Source: Bdellovibrionaceae bacterium UBA1609
Lineage (GTDB): Bacteria > Bdellovibrionota > Bdellovibrionia > Bdellovibrionales > UBA1609
Assembly (NCBI GenBank): GCA_002321895.1
Contig: DCMZ01000017.1
Span: 274,428-338,427, forward strand
Direction: 5' to 3'
DNA: 64,000 nt
In this document: one piece after another, positions 42,542 through 51,157 of the stretch
Layout of the letters: the number at the start of each line of letters is the position of its first letter
How positions within the stretch are numbered: position 1 is the first letter of the stretch
Notes under the pieces: model-generated
Told to the model about the DNA's origin: nothing
The model's database searches: none
Seen by the model: only the letters and a program-made list of their open reading frames with translations
Program-made: the position numbers and the translations under genes

Positions 42542-43193
42542 GACCTGTCTCCTCAGCTTCACGTTTTGATAAAACGTCTCCACGGTAGATCCATACTTTT
42601 AGACCAATAATTCCGTAGGTAGTTTTAGCTTCTGCAGTACCATAATCAATATCTGCGCGTAGAGTATGAAGTGGAACCGAACGCTCGTTGTACCACTCTG
42701 ACCGCGCAATTTCAGCACCATCGAGTCTACCACTCACACGAATTTTAATTCCACGCACACCACTTCTAATTGAAGCAGCCATCGCCTTTTTCAAAGCTCT
42801 ACGCCAAGAAATACGCTTTTCAAGCTGAAGAGCGATGTTCTCCGCAACCAATTGAGCATCCAAATCTGGCTTACGAACTTCTTGAATATTTACAAACACT
42901 TCATTGGAAGTAAGCTTTTGAAGATCCGCTTTAAGAGCATCAATCCCAGCTCCCTTCTTACCAATAACCACACCAGGACGAGCTGTAGAAATGATAACTT
43001 TGATCTTGCTGGAAACTCGTTCCATTTCGACCTTAGCTACGCCTGCGTGCTTAAGCTTTTTCTTAACGTAATCTCGAAGCTTAAAATCTTCGTGGAGGTT
43101 ACTGATGTATTGGGGTCCCTTGGCATACCACCGAGAATCCCAAGTTCTAATAACACCGACTCTAAATCCAATTGGATTGACCTTCTGTCCCAC
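42528..43193 (-). CDS. rpsC: 30S ribosomal protein S3
   Basis: A 221-residue S3 with GQKVNPIGFRVGVIRTWDSRWYA, the KH domain (RPGVVIGKKGAGID) and GVRGIKIRVSGRLDGAEIARSEW. It lines the mRNA entry site. The start is GTG, and its 3' end overlaps rplP by 14 nt. Confidence 0.98.
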   Translation of the reverse strand: MGQKVNPIGFRVGVIRTWDSRWYAKGPQYISNLHEDFKLRDYVKKKLKHAGVAKVEMERVSSKIKVIISTARPGVVIGKKGAGIDALKADLQKLTSNEVFVNIQEVRKPDLDAQLVAENIALQLEKRISWRRALKKAMAASIRSGVRGIKIRVSGRLDGAEIARSEWYNERSVPLHTLRADIDYGTAEAKTTYGIIGLKVWIYRGDVLSKREAEETGRVKS

Positions 43194-43206
43194 TAGCTTC
43201 CCTTCC

Positions 43207-43539
43207 TTATCTCTCGTCCAAAATGACGTTGAAGTGACTCAATTTCTTTTTAACAACAAAAGCACGACCCTGGGCTCTAGGACGAATTCTCTTCATAGAA
43301 GGCCCTTGATCTACAGTGATTGTTTTAACGTAGAGATTATCCACATCAATCACCTTCTTTTGCTCAGCATTTGCCACCGCTGATTCAATTAACTTTTTAA
43401 CGATTACAGCTGACTTCTTTTTCATGAATGTAAGAGTACGAATTGCATCATTTACGTCTTGGCCTCGAACAGCATCCGCTACCAATCTCGCTTTCTGCGT
43501 ACCTACTCTTGCATGTTTTAAACTTGCTTTAACTTCCAT
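43207..43539 (-). CDS. rplV: 50S ribosomal protein L22
   Basis: A 110-residue L22 with KARLVADAVRGQDVNDAIRTL and the loop GPSMKRIRPRAQGRAF, which reaches into the exit tunnel near the macrolide site. It follows rpsS by 13 nt. Confidence 0.98.
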   Translation of the reverse strand: MEVKASLKHARVGTQKARLVADAVRGQDVNDAIRTLTFMKKKSAVIVKKLIESAVANAEQKKVIDVDNLYVKTITVDQGPSMKRIRPRAQGRAFVVKKKLSHFNVILDER

Positions 43540-43552
43540 CTCAGCCTCTCAA

Positions 43553-43825
43553 TCACTTCTTCTTCTTTTTATCACCATGACCGGTGTAGTTTCGAGTGAG
43601 AGAAAACTCACCAAACTTGTGACCAATCATGTTTTCGTTCACAAATACAGGAACGAATTTTTTACCGTTATGAACAGCAAAAGTAAGTCCTACGGCATCC
43701 GGAATGATAGTTGATCTTCTAGACCAAGTTTTGATGACTTTCTTGTCACCAGACTCATTGGCCGTCTCAATTTTCTTCAATAAGTGATGGTCTATAAATG
43801 GACCTTTACGTACGGATCTAGCCAC
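43553..43825 (-). CDS. rpsS: 30S ribosomal protein S19
   Basis: A 90-residue S19 (MARSVRKGPFIDHHLLKKIE, WSRRSTIIPDAVGLTF, GHKFGEFSLTRNYTGHG). The start is GTG with AAGGAG nine bases upstream. Confidence 0.98.
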   Translation of the reverse strand: MARSVRKGPFIDHHLLKKIETANESGDKKVIKTWSRRSTIIPDAVGLTFAVHNGKKFVPVFVNENMIGHKFGEFSLTRNYTGHGDKKKKK

Positions 43826-43838
43826 TACTTATAACTCC

Positions 43839-44672
43839 TTATTTCTTCTTGCCCGAAGGACGACGTTTAACAATCATGCCGGAAGTTCGCTTGTTAGAAC
43901 GAGTCCGATGGCCTTTACATGGCTTACCCCATGGAGTCATCGGATGGTTCCCTTTACCACGACCTTCACCACCACCATTAGGGTGATCAATCGGGTTTTG
44001 ACACATACCACGTACAGAAGGTCTTACACCCTTCCAACGAGTACGGCCGGCCTTACCTACCTGAATATTTTCATGTTGAGTGTTACCCACTTGACCAACA
44101 GTCGCGCGGCACTCGCTCAATACTTGCCTAACTTCACCAGATGGCATCTTTACTTGGCAGTACTTGCCTAACTTTGCCACCAAAGTTGCAGCAGCACCGG
44201 CTCCACGAGCCAGCTGCCCACCCTTACCTGGTCTCAATTCAATATTATGAATAGTTGTACCAGTAGGAAGATCTTTTAGCTGTTTGTTATTTCCAGGCTT
44301 AATGTCAGCCTCTTTACTTGAAATAACAGTATCGCCAACATTTAGTCCAACCGGCGCGATAATGTATCGCTTTTCCCCATCGATATAGTTTAAGAGGGCA
44401 ATACGGCAAGATCTGTTAGGATCATACTCAATTCCAGCCACTTTAGCTGGGATATCAAGCTTATCTCTTCTAAAATCAATTTGACGGTAACGTCTCTTAT
44501 GACCACCACCATGATGGCGCATTGTGATCCGACCACGATTGTTACGACCTGCAGTCTTTTTAATTGGAGCCGTAAGTGACTTTTCAGGAGTGGTTTTAGT
44601 GATATCACTAAAATCAAACCCAGTCATATTTCGTCTTCCTGGACTTCTTGGTTTGTAGATCTTAATTCCCAT
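43839..44672 (-). CDS. rplB: 50S ribosomal protein L2
   Basis: A 277-residue L2 at the peptidyl-transferase centre. It shows GRNNRGRITMRHHGGGHKRRYR, then GTTIHNIELRPGKGGQLARGAG and MCQNPIDHPNGGGEGRG with the conserved histidine, ending SGMIVKRRPSGKKK. It follows rplW by 3 nt. Confidence 0.99.
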   Translation of the reverse strand: MGIKIYKPRSPGRRNMTGFDFSDITKTTPEKSLTAPIKKTAGRNNRGRITMRHHGGGHKRRYRQIDFRRDKLDIPAKVAGIEYDPNRSCRIALLNYIDGEKRYIIAPVGLNVGDTVISSKEADIKPGNNKQLKDLPTGTTIHNIELRPGKGGQLARGAGAAATLVAKLGKYCQVKMPSGEVRQVLSECRATVGQVGNTQHENIQVGKAGRTRWKGVRPSVRGMCQNPIDHPNGGGEGRGKGNHPMTPWGKPCKGHRTRSNKRTSGMIVKRRPSGKKK

Positions 44673-44675
44673 TGA

Positions 44676-44954
44676 TTACACTCCCTCGAAGATAGAAATT
44701 TTCTCGCCCTCTGGAAGCTTTACTAAAGCCTTTTTCCAGTAGCGAACCTTGCTAACACCAATCTTAGTGCGCTTTGAACGCCCACGACATACCTGAGTTG
44801 TCACCTTCTCAACCTTCACGCGAAAAGCTTTTTCAATAGCCTTCTTCACGTCCGTTTTTGTAGCCTTACGATCCACTTCAAACGCATAGTATCCCTGCTC
44901 TGACAACAAACTATTTTTTTCTGAAACAAGAGGTCTTTTAATTACATGTAACAT
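44676..44954 (-). CDS. rplW: 50S ribosomal protein L23
   Basis: A 92-residue L23, a docking site for SRP and trigger factor at the exit tunnel (IKRPLVSEKNSLLSEQGYYAFEVDRKATKTDVKKAIE). The start shares a base with the rplD stop (TAATG). Confidence 0.97.
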   Translation of the reverse strand: MLHVIKRPLVSEKNSLLSEQGYYAFEVDRKATKTDVKKAIEKAFRVKVEKVTTQVCRGRSKRTKIGVSKVRYWKKALVKLPEGEKISIFEGV

Positions 44955-45580
44955 TACTTCACCTCACAACGAGCTTGAAGCTTTTCAATAGAAGACTCTG
45001 TCATCACCAACTGATCTGCCTTAAGAAGATCATAAACGTTCACACCTTCAACAGGCATGTAGTTGATTTTCGGAAGGTTTAAAGAAGCTCTTTTAAACAT
45101 ATCGTTAACTTCCGCATCCACAAGAACTGCTTTGCTAAGACCCAAGCTCTTTAATCCCGCAGCCAGTTCTTTAGTCTTCCCTTCTTTTGTCGTCATATCT
45201 TTAACAACAACTAATTTGCCTTCCTTATAAAGATGAGAAAGAGCTGACTTTAAAGCCAATTTCTTAACTTTCTTTGGAAGCGCAAAATCATAATTACGAG
45301 GAGTAGGCCCAAAAATCACACCACCACCCGGCTTCAAAGGAGACTGATTAGAGCCCTGACGAGCATTACCAGTACCTTTTTGCTTAAATGGCTTTTTACC
45401 TGAACCTCTTACCTCTGCACGAGTCTTGGCCTTATGAGTACCTTGACGTCGCTTAGCCAACTGCCAGCGAACCACTTCATGCAAAACTTCTTTACGAACA
45501 GGAGCCTCAAACACATCCGCGCTCAGCTCAGCTGTTCCCACTTTCTTATTGTTCCAATCAATTACTTCTACTGTTGCCAT
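44954..45580 (-). CDS. rplD: 50S ribosomal protein L4
   Basis: A 208-residue L4 with the tunnel loop RGSGKKPFKQKGTGNARQGSNQSP and GGGVIFGPTPRNYDFALPKKVKK. In E. coli L4 also represses the S10 operon; no leader equivalent was identified here. It follows rplC by 3 nt. Confidence 0.98.
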   Translation of the reverse strand: MATVEVIDWNNKKVGTAELSADVFEAPVRKEVLHEVVRWQLAKRRQGTHKAKTRAEVRGSGKKPFKQKGTGNARQGSNQSPLKPGGGVIFGPTPRNYDFALPKKVKKLALKSALSHLYKEGKLVVVKDMTTKEGKTKELAAGLKSLGLSKAVLVDAEVNDMFKRASLNLPKINYMPVEGVNVYDLLKADQLVMTESSIEKLQARCEVK

Positions 45581-45583
45581 GAC

Positions 45584-46273
45584 TTAAGCCTTTTCCAATT
45601 TCACTAGAGTGTTACGAGAACCTGGAACGGGACCCTTAACTAAAATCACACTTTCTTCAGGAATGATGTCGACAACTTTGATGTTCTTAACAGAAGTCAT
45701 CTCTTGACCGAAATGACCTGACATTTTCTTTCCTGCTAAAACTCTACCAGGGAATTCACACATACCGATAGATCCTGGAGCACGAAGAGTTGCCTTACCA
45801 CCATGAGAGGCTCGGCCACCACCAAAGTTCCAACGCTTAACAGTACCAGCGAACCCTCGCCCTTTAGATTTGGCAGAGATTTTTACAATCCCACCCTTTT
45901 CTAAAGAATCGATCGCTACTTTTTGCCCAACAGTCACACCATCAGGAAGAGACTGCCGGACTTCACGTACGAAATAAGCACCATTTTCAAAGCCTGCGCC
46001 TTTAAGGTGATTCTTTTCTGCTTGAGTTGTTCTTAGATCTTTTTTAGGTCGACACGCAATCTGTACAGACTCGTAACCTTCTTTTTCAGATGTTTTTACT
46101 TGAGAGACGATCCAAGGCTCATACTTAAGCACCGTTACAGGTACTTGCTCGCCACTTTCGTCGTACACTGAGGACATACCTACTTTAAAGGCATAGATCC
46201 CGTTGAGCTTTACCTCATTACCTGAGGGCTTGCTCTCCTCTTGCGGTTGTTGTTCTACAGCTTCTTCACTCAT
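45584..46273 (-). CDS. rplC: 50S ribosomal protein L3 with acidic N-terminal extension
   Basis: A 229-residue L3. The core starts near residue 23 (LNGIYAFKVGMSSVYDESGEQVPVTVL) and carries KGRGFAGTVKRWNFGGGRASHG. The first ~20 residues (SEEAVEQQPQEESKPSG) are an acidic extension not usual in L3. GGGAG seven bases before the first ATG supports its translation. Confidence 0.96.
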   Translation of the reverse strand: MSEEAVEQQPQEESKPSGNEVKLNGIYAFKVGMSSVYDESGEQVPVTVLKYEPWIVSQVKTSEKEGYESVQIACRPKKDLRTTQAEKNHLKGAGFENGAYFVREVRQSLPDGVTVGQKVAIDSLEKGGIVKISAKSKGRGFAGTVKRWNFGGGRASHGGKATLRAPGSIGMCEFPGRVLAGKKMSGHFGQEMTSVKNIKVVDIIPEESVILVKGPVPGSRNTLVKLEKA

Positions 46274-46287
46274 TGATTAGCTCCCAA

Positions 46288-46605
46288 TCACTGCTCTTGA
46301 ATCTTAATTTCAACTTCCACACCAGCAGATAGATCTAACTTCATTAGTTGATCCACTGTTTGATGAGAAGGCTCAAGGATATAAAGTAAACGTTTATGTG
46401 TTCTGATTTCGAACTGCTCTCTTGATTTCTTATTCACATGTGGTGAACGAAGAACAGTGTATTTATTAATACGTGTTGGAAGAGGAATTGGTCCCGCAAT
46501 TCGTGCACCTGTTCTTCTTGCTGTATCGACAATTTCTCTTGTCGAAGCATCCAGCAATTTGTGATCAAAAGCTCGTAATCGAATTCTGATTTTTTGACTT
46601 TGCAT
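46288..46605 (-). CDS. rpsJ: 30S ribosomal protein S10
   Basis: A 105-residue S10 (QKIRIRLRAFDHKLLDAS, GPIPLPTRINKYTVLRSPHVNKKSREQFEIRTHKRL). S10 also partners NusB in antitermination. It leads the S10 operon after a 273-nt gap from fusA that must hold the operon promoter. Confidence 0.98.
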   Translation of the reverse strand: MQSQKIRIRLRAFDHKLLDASTREIVDTARRTGARIAGPIPLPTRINKYTVLRSPHVNKKSREQFEIRTHKRLLYILEPSHQTVDQLMKLDLSAGVEVEIKIQEQ

Positions 46606-46840
46606 GCTTATCGTCCGCTTTTCATTGTTTTCGTTAAGTACTTAGTATCTCTTTCGAATTTACTTTCTCTGTGGGCTCAAAATCTAATTCAGAGCATACA
46701 ACAACGCCACTTCAGAGCCATTTGGGACCAGTTTCGACGAAAAATCGACTTAAAACCATGAGACTCAAGAGACCATAATTCGAAGCGGCGAGTATGCATC
46801 GCAGGAAATGCGAAGTCAAAAGGAAATAAATCGATTGTTA

Positions 46841-46868
46841 AAAAAAAATGACGCCTGCCAAAACAGGC
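46841..46868 (-). terminator. Probable intrinsic terminator of fusA
   Basis: GCCTG (46853-46857) and CAGGC (46864-46868) pair across six bases. On the minus strand GTCA and nine T follow. It begins 10 nt after the fusA stop. The stem is short but the T run is strong. Confidence 0.65.
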
Positions 46869-46878
46869 TCTGAAAGCC

Positions 46879-48981
46879 CTAAATCCGGCCTATTTTCTTC
46901 AAGATTTCCTGCTCCACTTTAGGGGGAACTGACTCATATTTCAAAAACTCCATGCTAAAACTAGCTCTACCCTGCGTAAGCGACCTCAAATCCGTCGCAT
47001 AGCCGAACAAGCTCATTAAGGGAGCTTCAGCATTTATGGCCTGTGCCTGCCCTCGAGCATTCATAGACCCCACTTTACCCCTACGAGAATTGAGGTCACC
47101 GATCACGGTCCCCATAAAATCTTCAGGTGTAATTATTTCAAGCTTAAAAACAGGCTCCATGAGAATAGCTTGAGCTTTGCTTGCCGCTTCGCGAAACGCT
47201 TGGCTAGAAGCAATTTTATAAGCCATCACTGTCGATGTTTCTTCATTCACCTCAGCCGAATGGACAGTAACTTTAAAATCCATCATTTGATAGCCAGCCA
47301 CAACTCCATTTGCCGAAGACTCCAATGCCCCCTGCTCTATAGCTCGCTTAAATTCCGGATTAAAATCTTTAGGCAGCTCCATTTCAACGACAGCTCCTTC
47401 TCCACGCCCTAACGGCTCTATAGATAAAGAGACCTGCCCAAATTGAGGTTTGCCACCCACTTCTTTTTCAAAGGTTGAACCACCGGAAGCTTTACCTTGA
47501 ATTGTCTCCCTGTAAGAAACCTGTGGCTGACCCACATTCGCCTGCACTTTATATTCGCGAAGCATGCGATCTACTAAAATCTCCAAATGAAGTTCGCCCA
47601 TACCCTCTATCAACATTTGCCCAGTTTCATTATCCATTTTCACTCGACAAGAAGGATCTTCTCTCTGTAAGCGATCCAATGCCTCCTGCATCTTCTTCTG
47701 GTCGGCAGAACTTTTTGCCTCAATCGCCATAGCAATAACGGGCTCTGGAAAGTTTATAGATTCCAAGGCCACAGGATGTTTAAAATCACATAATGTATCG
47801 CCGGTGGCGGTTAATTTAAGACCAATCACAGCGCCTATGTCACCAGCCTTCAATAACTGAATCTCTTCTCTTGAATTAGCATGCATTTTAACAATTTTTT
47901 GAATGCGTTCTTTTTTACCTAATCGTGGATTCAATAGCGCGGATCCCACCTTCACTTGCCCGGAATAAACCCTCACAAAGGTTAAACTGCCAGCGAACGA
48001 GTCCGCAGCAATTTTAAAAGCTAAAGCAACAGCCGGCTTTTCGAAATCCGTTGGACACTCTATTGTCTTATCTTCTCTATCAGGATCCATACCTTTAACA
48101 GCCGGTAAGTCCAATGGAGATGGTAGGAAATCCAAAACTGCATTTAACAAGGGCTGAACTCCCTTGTTCTTAAAAGCCGAGCCACAAAAAACCGGAGTTA
48201 ACTTTAATGCAAGAACTCCAGCCCTAAGACCTTGCCGAATCTCATCTTCTGTTAACTCTCCGGCTTCGAAATATTTTTCCATCAACGAATCATCAAATTC
48301 CGCTGCCGCCTCTACCATCTGCTCACGAAGTTCCTGAGCTCGCTCCTGAAGATCACTCGGGATCTCTTGGGTATCAAAAGACTCTCCCCGATCAGAATCA
48401 TCCCATACCAATGCCTTCATAGATATTAGATCGACTATCCCCTTAAAGCCATCTTCACTTCCAATCGGAATTTGGACAGGAATCGCATTGGCCCCGAGTC
48501 GCTCCTTGATCGTATCGATACTATAGAAAAAGTCAGCCCCCACTCGATCCATCTTATTCACAAAACAAATCCGAGGGACTCCATATCGATTTGCCTGGTT
48601 CCAGACAGTTTCTGACTGAGGCTCGACTCCATTGACCCCATCGAAAACGGCAACCGCTCCATCTAAGACTCTCAATGATCGCTCTACCTCAACCGTGAAG
48701 TCTACGTGCCCAGGAGTATCAATTATATTAATTCGGTGATCGCGCCAAAAACAGGTCGTGGCTGCTGAGGTGATAGTTATACCCCTCTCTTGTTCCTGCT
48801 CCATCCAATCCATAGTTGCATCACCATCATGAACTTCGCCAATTTTATGAGATTTGCCAGTATAATAAAGGATCCTCTCAGTTGTTGTGGTTTTACCCGC
48901 ATCAATATGCGCCATGATCCCGATATTTCGGGTCACCATTAAATCATCAATTGTATCCACTGCCGCTTTTAATTTGGACAT
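46879..48981 (-). CDS. fusA: Elongation factor G
   Basis: A 700-residue translocation GTPase. G1 is AHIDAGKT (24-31), G3 is DTPGHVDF and G4 is NKMDR, followed by the five-domain layout with domain IV RETIQGKASGGSTFEKEVGG and the C-terminal PVFKLEIITPEDFMGTVIGDLNSRRG. Length is standard. It is set apart from rpsG by a lipoprotein gene and from rpsJ by a terminator and gap, so it is probably transcribed alone. Confidence 0.98.
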   Translation of the reverse strand: MSKLKAAVDTIDDLMVTRNIGIMAHIDAGKTTTTERILYYTGKSHKIGEVHDGDATMDWMEQEQERGITITSAATTCFWRDHRINIIDTPGHVDFTVEVERSLRVLDGAVAVFDGVNGVEPQSETVWNQANRYGVPRICFVNKMDRVGADFFYSIDTIKERLGANAIPVQIPIGSEDGFKGIVDLISMKALVWDDSDRGESFDTQEIPSDLQERAQELREQMVEAAAEFDDSLMEKYFEAGELTEDEIRQGLRAGVLALKLTPVFCGSAFKNKGVQPLLNAVLDFLPSPLDLPAVKGMDPDREDKTIECPTDFEKPAVALAFKIAADSFAGSLTFVRVYSGQVKVGSALLNPRLGKKERIQKIVKMHANSREEIQLLKAGDIGAVIGLKLTATGDTLCDFKHPVALESINFPEPVIAMAIEAKSSADQKKMQEALDRLQREDPSCRVKMDNETGQMLIEGMGELHLEILVDRMLREYKVQANVGQPQVSYRETIQGKASGGSTFEKEVGGKPQFGQVSLSIEPLGRGEGAVVEMELPKDFNPEFKRAIEQGALESSANGVVAGYQMMDFKVTVHSAEVNEETSTVMAYKIASSQAFREAASKAQAILMEPVFKLEIITPEDFMGTVIGDLNSRRGKVGSMNARGQAQAINAEAPLMSLFGYATDLRSLTQGRASFSMEFLKYESVPPKVEQEILKKIGRI

Positions 48982-49091
48982 AACTCAAACCACCTAATTT
49001 GCTCCAGATATTACGCCCTAAGAGGTTAAATTGCAAAGAATTGGGCGCGCCAACAGGTGATGTTTTCTAAATGTAGGATTTTCTATCAAAC

Positions 49092-49811
49092 TCAAAAATC
49101 AACGGAAACCCCATACATACGAGTCGCCCCATCCTGGATTTCTTGCCCAAAAGAGGAATAGTCCCGGGCAAATAATGAAAAAGATGTTCCTGACTCCACT
49201 TCCCATCGAATACCTATTTCCGGGTAAGCCGTCGCAAGAAAAAACTTTTCACAGGTTTCGACAAAATATCCGGCACCGACATCCTCTACCTCGCATTCCT
49301 TGGCATCGCCAATATACCCTCCAAATCCAACGAAGGGACTGAGTTTACCAAAAGGTGTAAGCCTTCCTCCAAAATCGAACCCTAAATAAGTCTTGTCGCT
49401 ACTAAAAACCGAGACTCCACCACGAAAATGAAAATCTTCCTCCCCGAAACCTAAACCCACTCCCACATGTCCTCCGGATTCTTCATTGGGAAAATTTGCG
49501 ACCACAAACCCAGACCAATCCTTATCGGAATCCGGCACAACACTAGTCACTTCTTGTCGAACCTCACTAGCTTTAGCTATAGGCGGCGAAGAAACACCCG
49601 CAACCCCTATAGAACTGCCACTGAAACGGAGAGGGCCTGAAGGGCTTTGCAAATAGGGGTTTACTATGCGCTCACGGACATACTTGTCACGTTTTCCATC
49701 TACAGAAACGGCTTTATAATCTGAAGCGGCTTGAGAGGTACTCATAACTTCGCTCATAGTATGGCAACCCACCAATGGAACTACTGATAAAAGGAGAAAT
49801 AAATACTTCAT
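49092..49811 (-). CDS. Lipoprotein, probable outer-membrane beta-barrel-like
   Basis: A 239-residue protein of unknown family. It has a lipoprotein signal (MKYLFLLLSVVPLVGC, lipobox LVGC with Cys16). A low-complexity stretch to about residue 90 follows. The C-terminal ~130 residues alternate in a beta pattern (GGHVGVGLGFGEEDFHFRGG, YLGFDFGGRLTPFGKLSPFVGFGGYIG) and end in Phe. Two more Cys lie at about 174 and 186. It breaks up the usual rpsL-rpsG-fusA string, and no role in translation is suggested. Confidence 0.75.
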   Translation of the reverse strand: MKYLFLLLSVVPLVGCHTMSEVMSTSQAASDYKAVSVDGKRDKYVRERIVNPYLQSPSGPLRFSGSSIGVAGVSSPPIAKASEVRQEVTSVVPDSDKDWSGFVVANFPNEESGGHVGVGLGFGEEDFHFRGGVSVFSSDKTYLGFDFGGRLTPFGKLSPFVGFGGYIGDAKECEVEDVGAGYFVETCEKFFLATAYPEIGIRWEVESGTSFSLFARDYSSFGQEIQDGATRMYGVSVDF

Positions 49812-49852
49812 AAGCCTATGGTATGCACCACCTCATGTCGCAGACAACCCGG

Positions 49853-49884
49853 GTTACAATTTGTTACAATGAACGGGCTAAAAT
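49853..49884 (+). promoter_or_regulatory. Direct repeats and -10-like box ahead of a possible small ORF
   Basis: GTTACAAT occurs twice (49853-49860 and 49863-49870), 10 bp apart, one helical turn, as operator half-sites often are. TAAAAT follows at 49879-49884 and could be a -10 box for the plus strand. There is no good -35. Confidence 0.3.
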
Positions 49885-49925
49885 AGTGGGAGTATTTAAT
49901 TTCAAATAATGAAGAGATTTAAAAA

Positions 49926-50069
49926 TTGAAGATCACCAGAACCTTAGAGTTTTTATTTTTACAAAGAGACCGGAGAAGAATTGTTTTTCAAGATCGGTTT
50001 TTAACAAAGAAAAGCAAGAAAATTTTGAATCTGGGAGCCGTAAATGAAGGGGCTTATTTTAATAAGTGA
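49926..50069 (+). CDS. Possible small basic protein (47 residues)
   Basis: A TTG-started frame (MKITRTLEFLFLQ, then RDRRRIVFQDRF) encodes 47 residues rich in Lys and Arg, in the only gap above 300 nt (49812-50125). The site AAGAGA before it is a weak Shine-Dalgarno. A strong hairpin starts 8 nt after the stop, and a direct-repeat/-10-like region lies upstream. It is the only plus-strand candidate within the ribosomal block. Coding status is doubtful. Confidence 0.3.
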   Translation: MKITRTLEFLFLQRDRRRIVFQDRFLTKKSKKILNLGAVNEGAYFNK

Positions 50070-50077
50070 CTGATTTT

Positions 50078-50108
50078 GCGGCGAACTAGACTTCAAAATG
50101 TTCGCCGC
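50078..50108. terminator. Inverted repeat between rpsG and the small ORF
   Basis: GCGGCGAAC (50078-50086) and GTTCGCCGC (50100-50108) form a perfect 9-bp stem with a 13-base loop, 17 nt beyond the rpsG stop. Neither strand has a T run, so it may be a Rho-assisted terminator or a 3'-end stabiliser. Confidence 0.55.
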
Positions 50109-50125
50109 TTATCTGAAGTTAAAAA

Positions 50126-50599
50126 CTACCAGTTGTAGTGAGAGAAAGCCTTGTTCGCTTCCGCCATGCGGTGAACGTCTTCTTTCTTTTTAATCGCGTT
50201 ACCACGATTATTGTAAGCATCAGTCAGCTCGTTTGCTAATCTCAATGCCATGGATTTTTCACCACGCTTACGGGCATTCTCAACAATCCAACGGATAGCT
50301 AGAGTCAAACGACGAGCTGGGCGAACATCAACAGGAACTTGATAAGTAGCTCCACCCACACGACGAGATCTAACCTCTAAGTTAGGCTTCACGTTATCAA
50401 CAGCTTTTTTAAATACAGTTAAAGGCTCTTCACCAGAAACTTTGGTTTTCAAGTCATCCAAAGCACCGTACAAAATCTTTTGAGATATGGTCTTTTTACC
50501 ATCTAGCATAAGTCTATTGATGAACTTAGCTACGATCACATCATTATAAATGGGATCTGGAGTAACTTCTCTTTTGTAACTTCCTCTTCTACGAGACAT
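50126..50599 (-). CDS. rpsG: 30S ribosomal protein S7
   Basis: A 157-residue S7 (MSRRRGSYKREVTPDPIYND, VGGATYQVPVDVRPARRLTLAIRW, ALRLANELTDAYNNRGNAIKKKEDVHRMAEANKAFSHYNW). It is 22 nt after rpsL, and the pair forms a short str unit. Confidence 0.98.
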   Translation of the reverse strand: MSRRRGSYKREVTPDPIYNDVIVAKFINRLMLDGKKTISQKILYGALDDLKTKVSGEEPLTVFKKAVDNVKPNLEVRSRRVGGATYQVPVDVRPARRLTLAIRWIVENARKRGEKSMALRLANELTDAYNNRGNAIKKKEDVHRMAEANKAFSHYNW

Positions 50600-50621
50600 C
50601 TATTGCACCTATTCCTTTAAA

Positions 50622-50996
50622 TCACTTCTTCGGACGCTTAGTTCCGTACTTTGATCGACCACGAACTCTGTTGTTTACACCCTGAGTATCCAAAACACCT
50701 CTAACAATGTGGTAACGAACACCAGGAAGATCCTTCACACGACCACCACGAATCAGAACCACACTATGTTCTTGTAGGTTATGTCCAATTCCTGGAATGT
50801 AAGAGTTCACTTCAAAACCATTAGATAAACGAACACGAGCCACTTTTCTCAAAGCAGAGTTTGGCTTCTTTGGAGTTGTTGTGAAAACACGAGTACAAAC
50901 TCCGCGTCGCTGTGGACAACTTGTTAAAGCAGGAGATTTTGATTTCTCTTTTTGCTGCTTTCGCTCTCTTCTAATCAACTGATTAATTGTTGGCAT
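50622..50996 (-). CDS. rpsL: 30S ribosomal protein S12
   Basis: A 124-residue S12 at the decoding centre. TTPKKPNSALRKVARVRL and GGRVKDLPGVRYH keep the lysines that are changed in streptomycin-resistant mutants, so it looks wild-type. It follows rpoC after 161 nt. Confidence 0.99.
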   Translation of the reverse strand: MPTINQLIRRERKQQKEKSKSPALTSCPQRRGVCTRVFTTTPKKPNSALRKVARVRLSNGFEVNSYIPGIGHNLQEHSVVLIRGGRVKDLPGVRYHIVRGVLDTQGVNNRVRGRSKYGTKRPKK

Positions 50997-51120
50997 TTAA
51001 TCCTCTTTTTTCGCCCAAAAGCGTCTAATTTCTATTTCAGACTGGGCAACCTATCGTTTTTTAGAGCACTTCGTCAACCCAAATGCTCTAATTATTTCAC
51101 TCTCCAGTAGTCTTTTCAGA

Positions 51121-51138
51121 GGGCAACTAAAATTGCCC
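51121..51138 (-). terminator. Hairpin after rpoC
   Basis: GGGCAA (51121-51126) and TTGCCC (51133-51138) pair across six bases, 19 nt beyond the rpoC stop. No T run follows, so termination, if any, would be weak, allowing read-through to rpsL. Confidence 0.4.
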
Positions 51139-51157
51139 CTGAATTCAATCACTTATA

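Noticed and set aside
46606..46878. S10 leader RNA upstream of rpsJ
   Set aside because: The gap could hold a leader, but I could not find a convincing E. coli-type S10 leader fold or a clear promoter by eye.
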